64,000 nucleotides of DNA from positions 9,513 through 73,512 of the forward strand of contig DASUBU010000154.1 of the NCBI GenBank assembly GCA_035763125.1, in the 5' to 3' direction. The translations under genes and the position numbers were made by a program. The notes under the pieces were generated by a model, which worked only from the letters and a program-made list of their open reading frames with translations, searched no databases and was not told where the DNA came from. The stretch comes from SMAG-U1939 sp035763125 (GTDB taxonomy: Bacteria > Chloroflexota > Ktedonobacteria > Ktedonobacterales > JADMIN01). Positions 35,854 through 44,347 of this stretch are shown here, piece after piece (within the stretch, counting starts at the first letter, position 1; every line of letters starts with the position of its first letter).

Positions 35854-36432
35854 ATGCCCACCCGACTCATACTCGCCGAAGACGAGACGCTTCTGCGGAT
35901 GGATCTGAAGGAAGAGCTGGAACGCCAGGGCTACCTGGTGGTCGGCGAGGCCGGCGACGGCCAGAGCGCCGTCAACCTGACCCGCGAGCTGCGCCCCGAC
36001 GCGGTGGTGATGGATATCCGCATGCCCGAGATGGACGGCATCAGCGCCGCTGAGATCCTCACGCGCGAGAAGCTCGCGCCTGTGCTGCTGCTGACGGGCT
36101 TCAGCGATGAGGAGCTGATCGAGCGCGCGCGCAACGCGGGCGTCGTCCACTACATGACCAAGCCGTGGCGAGCCGACCAGCTCAAGCCGGCCATCGAGAT
36201 CGCGCTCAGCCGCTTCCGCGAGTTCCGCGACATGGAGACCAAGGTCAAGAGTCTGGAGGACTTGCTGGCGACACGCAAGGTGGTGGAGAAGGCCAAGGGT
36301 CTGCTGATGCAGAAGCACGGCATCAGCGAGAACGAGGCCTTCCGGCGCATCCAGAAGGCCAGCATGAACAACCGCAAATCCATGAAGGAGATCGCCGAGG
36401 CGATTCTGCTCGCCGAAGAGCTGCACGCCTGA
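35854..36432 (+). CDS. ANTAR-domain response regulator
   Basis: 192 residues. Receiver domain (1-120) with the acidic pair E10-D11, the phospho-acceptor Asp in VVMDIRMPEMDG, and the Lys in MTKPW. A short coiled linker leads to the ANTAR domain (about 138-192: RKVVEKAKGLLMQKHG). ANTAR proteins bind paired hairpins in nascent RNA and prevent termination. No sensor kinase is adjacent; the PAS kinase at 54.3 kb is a possible but unproven partner. The stop overlaps the next gene (TGATG), suggesting coupled translation. GAGGA sits before the ATG at 35854. Confidence 0.93.
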   Translation: MPTRLILAEDETLLRMDLKEELERQGYLVVGEAGDGQSAVNLTRELRPDAVVMDIRMPEMDGISAAEILTREKLAPVLLLTGFSDEELIERARNAGVVHYMTKPWRADQLKPAIEIALSRFREFRDMETKVKSLEDLLATRKVVEKAKGLLMQKHGISENEAFRRIQKASMNNRKSMKEIAEAILLAEELHA

Positions 36433-37451
36433 TGTCGTCCTCAACGACGCCACAGGCGCGCTACCCTACATCCACACCTATGTCCAATCCTTCCGCAGCC
36501 CGGACTGTTTCCCATGCCGCCGGCGCTCGCGTCGTCGGCGTGCGATTCCGCCCCTCAGGGCGCATCTACTACTACGATCCCGTGCACCACGACCTGAAGA
36601 CCGGCCAGTGGGTGATCGTCGAGACCGCCAAGGGCACCGAGTGCGGGCGGGTGGTGATCGCGCCACACCAGGTGGAGGCATCGGAGCTGCCCAGCGAGGG
36701 GTTGAAGCCGATTCAGCGCCTGGCGACGGAGGACGACCTACGGCAGATGCTGGCCTTCAAGTCGAAGGAGAAGGACGTCCTGCGGCGCTGCGCCGAGCGT
36801 GTCGAGCGCCACGACCTGCCGATGAAACTGATCGAGGCTGACTACACCTACGATGGCGGGCGGCTCACCTTCTATTTCACCGCCGAGCAGCGGGTGGATT
36901 TTCGTGCGCTCGTGCGCGATCTGGCGTCGCTCTTTCACACACGCATCGAGCTGCGCCAGATCGGCGCGCGCGATCATGCGAAGCTGCTCGGCGGGGTCGG
37001 CGTCTGTGGCAAGACGCTGTGTTGCAGCTCGTGGCTGACTGAGTTCAACGTCGTCTCGATCAAGATGGCCAAGGAGCAGGGGCTGCCGCTCAATACGGCG
37101 AAGATTTCGGGCGTCTGCGGGCGGCTGATGTGCTGTCTGGCCTACGAGAACGACGACTATATCGCGGCCAAGCAAGAGATGCCGGCACTGGGCGAGGTGC
37201 TCGTCACGTCCAGCGGTGCCGGGCGGGTCACCAGCCTCAACATCCCGCGCGAATCGGTGGACCTGACGCTAGAGAGCGGCGCCGTCATTACGGTGCCCGT
37301 CCGCGAGCTGCCGGGCTACGATCAGCCGCCCGCGCCGCGCCCAGTGCATAATGGCGAGGGCTGCGGCAAGCCCAACTGCGGCCGCAACCGCCACCGCCTC
37401 CGCACGCCCCCAGGCGACCACGCGCCAGGAACGGCGCCAGAGCCACTATGA
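36432..37451 (+). CDS. PSP1-domain protein, RicT-like
   Basis: 339 residues. The PSP1 domain lies in the middle (about 80-250). The Cys-rich segments GVCGKTLCC and GVCGRLMCCLAYE match RicT/YaaT proteins, which in Bacillus bind Fe-S clusters and help RNase Y process mRNA. A further CGKPNCG pair near the C-terminus is unusual. The ATG at 36432 overlaps the ANTAR stop; an ATG at 36480 (MSNPSAART) is an alternative. Pairing of an RNA-binding regulator with a RicT homologue suggests joint work on RNA. Confidence 0.85.
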   Translation: MSSSTTPQARYPTSTPMSNPSAARTVSHAAGARVVGVRFRPSGRIYYYDPVHHDLKTGQWVIVETAKGTECGRVVIAPHQVEASELPSEGLKPIQRLATEDDLRQMLAFKSKEKDVLRRCAERVERHDLPMKLIEADYTYDGGRLTFYFTAEQRVDFRALVRDLASLFHTRIELRQIGARDHAKLLGGVGVCGKTLCCSSWLTEFNVVSIKMAKEQGLPLNTAKISGVCGRLMCCLAYENDDYIAAKQEMPALGEVLVTSSGAGRVTSLNIPRESVDLTLESGAVITVPVRELPGYDQPPAPRPVHNGEGCGKPNCGRNRHRLRTPPGDHAPGTAPEPL

Positions 37452-37523
37452 GCGCACCCGGCGGCGAGCGGATGCCCCGCCCCCAGGGAACGCGAGCGGG
37501 CGGCCGCCGAAGACGGCGGCGAC

Positions 37524-37913
37524 ATGGCACATGGCGGTGACGCGATGTCCTTCGATGTAAGTCTGGCGCTCTCGCTGCTGTTCGGCGTCGCGCAGATCGC
37601 GCTGGGCGGCGCTGTCGCGGTGGGGCTGGTGCGGCGGGGACGCTGGCGCACACTGAGCGGATACGTTCTGCTGCTGATCGCGCTGTGGTTCCCCTTCAGC
37701 GGCCTCGGCGAGCTGATCGTCTCAGGGCTGGAGGTCGTGCGCAGGCTCACCGCGACCCCCTCGGCAGCGACATTGGTCCTCTGGCGCGGCCGAGTGGACA
37801 CCAGCCTCGCCGCCCTCACCATCGCGCTGCTGGTCGCCCTCCTCGCGTTCCCCCTCGTGCGTTGGGTAGCCGACGGCGTCACGAAGCGCTCGGCGCCCAG
37901 GCGAGAGAGCTGA
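37524..37913 (+). CDS. small membrane protein, unknown
   Basis: 129 residues with three transmembrane helices (about 12-33, 43-62, 93-113). No family is recognised. It follows the RicT-like gene by 72 bases and may be its last operon member. The ATG at 37545 (MSFDVSL) is an alternative start. It converges with the nucleotidyltransferase gene. Confidence 0.55.
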   Translation: MAHGGDAMSFDVSLALSLLFGVAQIALGGAVAVGLVRRGRWRTLSGYVLLLIALWFPFSGLGELIVSGLEVVRRLTATPSAATLVLWRGRVDTSLAALTIALLVALLAFPLVRWVADGVTKRSAPRRES

Positions 37914-37955
37914 GAGACGCAGATGAAGAGCGCGAGCGCAGGCACACATGCGCGC

Positions 37956-38465
37956 TCAGTTTGAGTTCTCTTCAAGCGTGCCACTGCCCGGGGCGTTGCG
38001 CGCGAGTAGCCATTGCCCGAGCAACTCCGCGCGCTCGTGCCGGCCAAGCGTGAGATATGCCGTATACTCGTAGGCCAGGTCGAGCACTGGCAGGCGCATC
38101 TCCTCGACCTCGACGAAGCATACGTGGTCAGCAGGATTGACCGGCGGCTCCCATGCGCCGTCGGGGAGTCGTTTCGAGAGCGCGCCCATAATCTCGACGC
38201 GGACTCCTTCGACCTCCAGCACGCCGAGATGCGATTGGATGCGCTCCGAGCGTGAGAAGGCCACCGGGCGCGCCACATAGCGTGCTAGCAAGCGAGCGAT
38301 CGCGTAGACGCCGTGCTCGTCGGTCTGGATGTCGATATCGTGCACGTCCACCGGCATGCCCTGCAACGCGAAGCTACAGCTCCCGGTGAGCGCCCAATTC
38401 AGGCCGCGCTCACGTAGGTGGCCATGGATGATGCGCAGCGTCGCAAGATATTGTGGTTCTAGCAC
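37956..38465 (-). CDS. MNT/AbiEii-like nucleotidyltransferase domain protein
   Basis: 169 residues. Nucleotidyltransferase signature GS followed by D-x-D: LTGSCSFALQGM then VHDIDIQTD, the metal-binding pair. Related proteins include aminoglycoside nucleotidyltransferases and toxin-type AbiEii or antitoxin-type MntA enzymes. No HEPN or AbiEi partner gene is adjacent, so a toxin-antitoxin role is not supported. The start is GTG at 38465 with GAGGATGG upstream. Confidence 0.72.
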   Translation of the reverse strand: MLEPQYLATLRIIHGHLRERGLNWALTGSCSFALQGMPVDVHDIDIQTDEHGVYAIARLLARYVARPVAFSRSERIQSHLGVLEVEGVRVEIMGALSKRLPDGAWEPPVNPADHVCFVEVEEMRLPVLDLAYEYTAYLTLGRHERAELLGQWLLARNAPGSGTLEENSN

Positions 38466-38747
38466 GGGCTACCATCCTCTGCACACAATCGCCGTTGGCA
38501 CTCTACCCATCCATCAATCGTAGCCCCGCATGCAATCCCGTGCCGTTCAGAGCCTCGGCGGCCGTCAAATCCGTTAGGGCCGGGCAAGTAGTCGCGGCCC
38601 GTAACTTGCTGTCCGACACGCGCGTCTATATCCAAGTAGCAGGCACGCAAGGGTTGTAAGCGGGAGTAAAATACAGGCGTGCGGCCGAGGCGCCGGAATG
38701 ACCTCTACGGCGGCAGGTTCCTGGGGTGGGGGGGAAGGGAGCGCGTC

Positions 38748-41678
38748 ATGCACGGCATGAGAGATCGCTGGGTCAGCCGAGGACGGATGTGGGCACGATC
38801 CCATACGAAAGCCATGCTGGCTGGCTCTGGCGCACTCCTCTGTCTATCGCTGCTGACCACATCGCTGCTCCTGACGGCGACGGTCCGCGTGCACGCACAG
38901 CCGGATCTTAGCCTTGTCGCAAATGCCGCCTGCTCGGTGCTTGCCCGCCAGGACCCCACTGCCAGCAATGGCAGCGCCTGGGGTCGGACGATATTAAGCG
39001 GCCACAACTCCCCCAGCGGCTGGTTCGGTGTGGACGTCTGCTCGAACGGCTTCGACGCCTTGGCGCCCAATCCTGCCAACGTCAGCTGCGACGCCGTTCC
39101 GAGCAACTGGACGGCCACAGGCTGTGCGCCAGGCCGGGCCACGCGCGACGGCTTCGGCCTCACCTTCCAGTGTGTCGAGCTGGTGATCCGCTTCTCAGCC
39201 TGGGCCTATGGCGACAAGCCGAGCGGTTGGAGCGGCAACGCGCCCGATCTGTGGCTGCCTGCGAACCACCCGCGCGACTTCGTGATGTATCCTAACGGCT
39301 CCTCACACGCGCCGGTCCCCGGCGACATCATTGTGTGGGGCTACGTCCATCCCGACGGCACGCCCTGGCCGGTGGGGCCCGATGGCACCGACAGTGGACA
39401 CGTGGCAGTGGTGGCTGCTGTGCGCAATGGCCAGGTCATCACCGCCGAGCAGAACGTCAAGTGGGGCGCCGACGACCATCCGACCGACCGGCTCGCCCTC
39501 ACCAAGAGCGGCCATCACTGGATTCTGAGCGGCACAAACAAGCACGTCACCACACTGCCGACCTATCGCTGGCAGACCACAATGGGTGTCGCGCGCGCAA
39601 CCTACGGCTGGCTGCACTCCACCAAGAACACGGGCACATTCCCCACGAAATCCGGCACATCGAGCGCGTCCTCCATGGCGTCCGCGGCCACGCCGAAGCA
39701 GGCGTCCGGTGGCCTGCCGTCGCTGGCTCCAGCGACCGTCATCACCTCCGCCGGCACGCTCGCCGACCTGACGTGGGCCACCAACTCGTTCCTGCCCGGC
39801 GACCCGAGCGACGGGAGCGCGCATGCCGCCGTGCGCAACCTCGGCGCGCCCAGCACCTCGCGCCTGGTACTGACGCAGACGCCGGCCACGGTCGTGCTGC
39901 CCGATGGACGGCGCTACACGTACGCCATCGGCACCGACGGCCATCTCTATACCGCCCGTACAGCTCCACAGACATTCGGCGTTGCCTGGTTTGACCACGG
40001 CACGCCGCCCGGCGTCAGGCTGCTGCCCAATGTCTCGGCCACCACGTTTGCCGGCGGCATGGCGATTGCCGCGCTCGGCAGCGACGGCAATCTGTGGTGG
40101 CGCGCTGGGCCAGTGGCCCAGCTCGGCAACTGGCTGCCACTCGGGCGCCCCGCCAACGTTGGTCTCAGCGGCACGTTTGCCATTGTCGGCGCGCCGGGCG
40201 ATGGCGCGCCTCTGGCGGTGGCGGCGGGCAGCGACGGCATGCTCTACGAACGCATCTGGCAGCCCGCCGTTTTGGGACCCGACGGTACGACGCAGGTGCC
40301 TGCCGGATGGAGCGACTGGCTGCCGGTACACGGCCAGCCTGCGGGCCTACAACTGAGTGGCCGCCTGGTAGCCGTGTCAGAGAACGCCGATCCGCGCTAC
40401 TGGATTGCTGGCTGGCCCGATACGCCGCTCGATCTTTTCGCGCTGGATGACATCGGGCGGCTCTGGCGGTTCCGCTCGACCAGCATTGCGCGCGGCTGGA
40501 CGGTAGCCACAGTGCCGCTACCCTCCACGCTGAGTCTCGCACAGCTCGTCTCCGCTGTTACCGTCAAGGGCAATGCAGCCGCCGCCACTGCCAAGGCACA
40601 GGCTCCCACGGCGGCGCTCCTGCACCTCTACGCCACCAGCCGCAAGTCGCTCGAGCTTGCCACATTCACGCTCCCCACCGACACGTCGGCTAATGGCGCG
40701 CCGCTACAGCCGCCAGAGTGGACGGCGCTGCCCCTGCCGCCGTCGAGCGCGGGGGGTGAGCCGAACGGCCTGGCGCTAGCAGTCGGCCCGGCGGCCAGTG
40801 TGCTGGTTGGTTCCGCCGGCAACGCCGTGCTCCTGGGCGGCGCGCAATCCAGCGTTGATTCGCTGGCTGCCTCGGCACCGGCGCTCGATCCACCTGCGAA
40901 GGCGGCGCACAATCCCTGGCGGCTCGCGGGCCGGGTGGCGCCCGCAATGTCCTTCAGCGATCCGCTCACCGGAGCCGCTATAGATGCACGCTGGAATCGG
41001 GTTGGCACGCGCGCGCAGGTCCACGAGGACCAGCACGGGGTAGCGCTCGCCGCTCAGGATGGCGCCGCCGTGCTTCTACAGAACGCGCCGGAAGGCAACG
41101 GGACCACCAGCGTCACCGTCACCCTCCCTGCGCACCCGGCAGCCGGCATGAAAGCCGGTCTAGTGCTCTACCTCGACGATGGCGACTGGCTGACCCTTAC
41201 GGTGGACCGCGACGGCCAGGTCGGACTCTGTGGCGCATCGTGGAACCAGGCGACGCCGTGCGTCTATCAGCAGGTGCGGCTCGGCGGCAACCACACGATC
41301 ACATTGCGCGTGGTCCGTACGGACGCAGGCTTCGAGGGCCAGGCGAGCCTCGATGGCGCCGCGTGGCGTACAATTGGCGCGTGGGTGCCGACGGTGCCCA
41401 CCGCGGCAAGTACGAGCGGCTCGCCTTCGGCCACCGCGGCCGCCAGCATGGCCGTTCCCACGCCCACCGCGACCACCACGCCAGGGGCAGCGACGAGCGC
41501 AGGGGATGGCGCGCAGGCGCTCGCGCCGATCGCCTTCTCGGAGTGCGGGCTGATCGTCAGCGCTAGCTCCTCGCTGGAACATGCGCCCGTCTTCACCAAC
41601 TTCGCCGTCGAACTGCCGGCGCAGCCCACGGGGACCACCGCGGCGCCAGGCGACACGCCGGCAACGCCTTCCGCCTAG
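38748..41678 (+). CDS. secreted CHAP-domain protein with propeller-like and lectin-like modules
   Basis: 976 residues. A long signal peptide (hydrophobic core about 24-47, likely cut after VRVHA) is followed by a CHAP amidase/peptidase domain (about 55-300) with catalytic Cys142 (TFQCVELVIRF) and His218 (DSGHVAVVAAV); these cleave peptidoglycan peptides. Residues about 330-720 hold repeated strands resembling tectonin or beta-propeller blades (DGHLYTAR, DGNLWWRAG, DGMLYERIW). About 740-890 form a concanavalin-like/LamG beta sandwich (VLYLDDGDWLTLTVD). The C-terminus is Thr/Ala/Pro-rich. The ATG at 38748 has AAGGGAG with 6-base spacing. Confidence 0.85.
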   Translation: MHGMRDRWVSRGRMWARSHTKAMLAGSGALLCLSLLTTSLLLTATVRVHAQPDLSLVANAACSVLARQDPTASNGSAWGRTILSGHNSPSGWFGVDVCSNGFDALAPNPANVSCDAVPSNWTATGCAPGRATRDGFGLTFQCVELVIRFSAWAYGDKPSGWSGNAPDLWLPANHPRDFVMYPNGSSHAPVPGDIIVWGYVHPDGTPWPVGPDGTDSGHVAVVAAVRNGQVITAEQNVKWGADDHPTDRLALTKSGHHWILSGTNKHVTTLPTYRWQTTMGVARATYGWLHSTKNTGTFPTKSGTSSASSMASAATPKQASGGLPSLAPATVITSAGTLADLTWATNSFLPGDPSDGSAHAAVRNLGAPSTSRLVLTQTPATVVLPDGRRYTYAIGTDGHLYTARTAPQTFGVAWFDHGTPPGVRLLPNVSATTFAGGMAIAALGSDGNLWWRAGPVAQLGNWLPLGRPANVGLSGTFAIVGAPGDGAPLAVAAGSDGMLYERIWQPAVLGPDGTTQVPAGWSDWLPVHGQPAGLQLSGRLVAVSENADPRYWIAGWPDTPLDLFALDDIGRLWRFRSTSIARGWTVATVPLPSTLSLAQLVSAVTVKGNAAAATAKAQAPTAALLHLYATSRKSLELATFTLPTDTSANGAPLQPPEWTALPLPPSSAGGEPNGLALAVGPAASVLVGSAGNAVLLGGAQSSVDSLAASAPALDPPAKAAHNPWRLAGRVAPAMSFSDPLTGAAIDARWNRVGTRAQVHEDQHGVALAAQDGAAVLLQNAPEGNGTTSVTVTLPAHPAAGMKAGLVLYLDDGDWLTLTVDRDGQVGLCGASWNQATPCVYQQVRLGGNHTITLRVVRTDAGFEGQASLDGAAWRTIGAWVPTVPTAASTSGSPSATAAASMAVPTPTATTTPGAATSAGDGAQALAPIAFSECGLIVSASSSLEHAPVFTNFAVELPAQPTGTTAAPGDTPATPSA

Positions 41679-41748
41679 CGCACAGGACACGGCAACATGC
41701 ACCGAGCACGCCAGTCCATTGCGCCAGTCCATACAGGAGGCCAGCCCA

Positions 41749-42297
41749 TTGCCCCCGACCACCGACAATCCTGACGAGATCTTCGACCTGATTGACAATG
41801 CGGACCACGTGATCGGGCACGTACGGCGCGGGGATGCCCACCGCAACCCCGCGCTGCTGCATCGCAGTGTGCAGGTGCTCGTCTTCGACGACGCCGGGCG
41901 CATACTGTTACAGCGCCGCTCGGCCACCAAGGATCTCTTCCCCGGCTACTACTGCGCCTCGGCCTCAGGACACGTGATCAGCGGTGACGACTACGCCGAG
42001 ACGGCTCGACGCGAGATCGAAGAGGAGCTGGGCGTCAGCCTGGACGTGCGCTTCATCGAGAAAGTTGTGGTGGCATCGGCGTTCGAGACCGAGATGACGG
42101 CGCTCTTCGTCGCACGCTCCAATGGGCCATTCGACTTCAATACGGACGAGACCGCCGGCGGGGCATTCTTCGAGCGTGCGGACCTCCGCGCAAGCGAGCC
42201 ACGCCTAGCACTAACGCCAGCGGCGGAGTCAGCGCTGGCCGCCATCGAGCGGCTCGCGGAGTCGGGCACGCTCGCGCAATGCCTGGCTGGGCTTTGA
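41749..42297 (+). CDS. Nudix hydrolase, YfcD/isopentenyl-PP isomerase-like
   Basis: 182 residues. The Nudix box reads GHVISGDDYAETARREIEEELG, with the REIEEE metal-binding core. The N-terminal segment HRSVQVLVFDDAGRILLQRRS and the phrase FPGYYCASASGH resemble isopentenyl-diphosphate isomerase type 1 and YfcD. The IPP-isomerase Cys and Glu catalytic residues are not clearly present, so hydrolysis of a nucleotide or diphosphate is as likely. No ATG fits; the TTG at 41749 has GGAGG with 8-base spacing. Confidence 0.82.
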   Translation: MPPTTDNPDEIFDLIDNADHVIGHVRRGDAHRNPALLHRSVQVLVFDDAGRILLQRRSATKDLFPGYYCASASGHVISGDDYAETARREIEEELGVSLDVRFIEKVVVASAFETEMTALFVARSNGPFDFNTDETAGGAFFERADLRASEPRLALTPAAESALAAIERLAESGTLAQCLAGL

Positions 42298-42392
42298 CCG
42301 CGCGGGGGTCGAGGGCGTATGATGGAGATGCATGGTGACGCTGGCTACAATTGCGTGCCGGCGCAGGACGGCATGCGAAGAGGAGCAGGTTG

Positions 42393-42737
42393 ATGGCAGA
42401 GGAGCCACAGACACAAATCGAGGTAGTAGGCGAGACACCAATCTCCGTAGACGACGTATTGGCGGCGCTGCGCGAGTGCTATGATCCCGAGATTCCGGTC
42501 AATGTCGTGGATCTTGGCTTGATCTACAACTTAAAGCTCGACGGTCCGACAATAGACATCACGATGACGCTCACTGCGATCGGGTGCCCGGTCGGCCCTG
42601 AAGTGATGGCAGAAGTGGAAGGGCGCGTCAGGGAGGTAGTGGGCGTCGAGAACTGCAACGTGACGCTCACGTACGAGCCGCCATGGACGCCTGATCGGAT
42701 GACTGAAGACGCGCGCTGGGAGCTTGGCATCGGCTAG
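42393..42737 (+). CDS. DUF59/MIP18 family protein (SufT/PaaD-like)
   Basis: 114 residues. A MIP18 fold with the signature DPEIPVNVVDLGLIYNL and the Cys-containing AIGCPVG. The family helps Fe-S cluster assembly (SufT) or phenylacetyl-CoA oxygenase maturation (PaaD). With no paa genes nearby, an Fe-S assembly role is more likely. AGAGGAG precedes the ATG. Confidence 0.88.
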   Translation: MAEEPQTQIEVVGETPISVDDVLAALRECYDPEIPVNVVDLGLIYNLKLDGPTIDITMTLTAIGCPVGPEVMAEVEGRVREVVGVENCNVTLTYEPPWTPDRMTEDARWELGIG

Positions 42738-42844
42738 CGCGAGCGAATGCGGGTCGCCCTGGCAGACTGCGCGGATGGCTCCCCTATGGAGGATCGCCGC
42801 GCGCAGTCAGATGAGGTCGCGGGCAGAGCGAGCGGAAGGGGCCT

Positions 42845-44284
42845 ATGTATCTCGATCAAGTACAAGTACCCACAGCGCAGCCGACGATCAACATCTCAGC
42901 CAAGCTGATTGCCTCGATCAAGATCTTACAGTGCTCGGCGGAGGAGCTGGAACAAGCGATCGCCCGCGAGCTGCGCGACAATCCGGCTCTCGATGCGGAA
43001 GAGCTGGCCCAGTGCCTGCGTTGCGGGGCCGCCCTCCAGACCGGTGTCTGCCCGGTCTGCGAGTACGCCGCCAATCCCGGTGTAGATCCGCGCGCCGACG
43101 TGCTCGCCTGGGATGAGCCGATCAGCACAGGCGCCGATCTCGCCGACGACGGGAGCGACGTGGACCCGCTCGACTTCGTCGGCACGCGCGAGACCCTCGA
43201 AGAGCATCTGCTCCGCCAGATGGGCGCGCTGATCGCGGGCGAGGATATGCCGATTGCCGACTACCTGGTCGGCAATCTGAACTCCCACGGCTACCTGGCG
43301 ACCTCGATTGCCGAGGCGGCCGAGACACTGCGAGTGGAGGGGGAGGATGTCGAGCGAGTGCTGGCGGTCTTGCAGTCGCTCGATCCCCCAGGCATCGGCG
43401 CACGCGACCTGCGCGAGTGCCTCTTGATCCAGCTCACCCGTTTCGAGTCGCGCGGCGACGCGCCGCCGTTGGCGCGCCGGATGGTCGCGGAGCACCTGCA
43501 TGCGCTGGGCGAGCACCACTTCGCCGAGATCGCGCGCCGGCTGGGCACATCAGTGGCGCAGGTCAAGCTGGCCTGGCGCTTCATTAAGGCGAATCTCAAT
43601 CCCTACCCCGCCCACGCCTTCGAGGCCGCCGAGCTGCCTGACGTCGGGCTGGCCTCCTCCTCCGAGCGTAGCTGCATCGTGCGGCCCGACGTGGTCATCC
43701 GGGCGGCCGAGCAGGGCTTCGAGGCCGAAGTGATCGAGCGGAGGCGCTACCGTTTCTCGCTAAGCCCTGCGTATTCGGCGCTCTCCGCGCGCGCGCGCGG
43801 CTCCCATGTGGCCAACCGGCTCAGCGAGCACGAGCGGCAGCACGTGCGCGAGTATACCTCGCGGGCGCGCTTCTTCATCGAGTGCGTCAGGCAGCGCTGG
43901 GATACACTGCACACGATCGCCGCAGCGCTCATCGAATGCCAGGCGGATTATCTCGCTCATGGCGTGCGCCATCTGCGTCCGCTCACCCGTGGCGAGCTAG
44001 CCGAGCGTCTCGGCATGCATGAATCCACCGTCAGCCGCGCGACCGCTAACAAGTACGTGCTGCTGCCGAGCGGCCGCACCGTCTCGTTCGACGACTTCTT
44101 CGACGGCTCGCTGGCCGCCAAGGATCTGATGCGCGAGCTGATCACCTGCGAGGATCCCGACCGGCCCTACAGCGATGAGGATCTCACACTCCTGTTGCAC
44201 GAGCGCGGTGTGCCGCTCGCCCGCCGCACCGTCGCCAAGTATCGCGAAGCAATGGGCATCCTTCCCTCGCGCTTCCGCCTCTAG
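42845..44284 (+). CDS. rpoN: RNA polymerase sigma-54 factor with zinc-ribbon insertion
   Basis: 479 residues. Region I (about 13-50: ISAKLIASIKILQCSAEELE) is followed by a Cys4 zinc ribbon (C57, C60, C69, C72), then the core-binding domain (about 110-300), the helix-turn-helix segment LAERLGMHESTVSRA, and the RpoN box ARRTVAKYRE near the C-terminus. Sigma-54 directs polymerase to -24/-12 promoters and needs an enhancer-binding ATPase; none is in the window. The zinc ribbon between region I and the core-binding domain is not part of standard RpoN. The ATG at 42845 follows a GAAGGGG RBS. Confidence 0.93.
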   Translation: MYLDQVQVPTAQPTINISAKLIASIKILQCSAEELEQAIARELRDNPALDAEELAQCLRCGAALQTGVCPVCEYAANPGVDPRADVLAWDEPISTGADLADDGSDVDPLDFVGTRETLEEHLLRQMGALIAGEDMPIADYLVGNLNSHGYLATSIAEAAETLRVEGEDVERVLAVLQSLDPPGIGARDLRECLLIQLTRFESRGDAPPLARRMVAEHLHALGEHHFAEIARRLGTSVAQVKLAWRFIKANLNPYPAHAFEAAELPDVGLASSSERSCIVRPDVVIRAAEQGFEAEVIERRRYRFSLSPAYSALSARARGSHVANRLSEHERQHVREYTSRARFFIECVRQRWDTLHTIAAALIECQADYLAHGVRHLRPLTRGELAERLGMHESTVSRATANKYVLLPSGRTVSFDDFFDGSLAAKDLMRELITCEDPDRPYSDEDLTLLLHERGVPLARRTVAKYREAMGILPSRFRL

Positions 44285-44290
44285 CCACGT

Positions 44291-44312
44291 GGCGTGCGCC
44301 TCACGCCTTTTT
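44291..44312 (+). terminator. intrinsic terminator of rpoN
   Basis: GGCGTG and CACGCC with a short loop, followed directly by TTTTT, beginning 7 bases after the rpoN stop codon. Confidence 0.7.
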
Positions 44313-44347
44313 GGCTCGGCGATTGGTGCCGCGATGGCCCACCCATC

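Noticed and set aside
37956..38465. Toxin-antitoxin pair (AbiEii or MNT type)
   Set aside because: Only the nucleotidyltransferase is present; the neighbouring genes are a membrane protein and a CHAP protein, with no HEPN or AbiEi partner.
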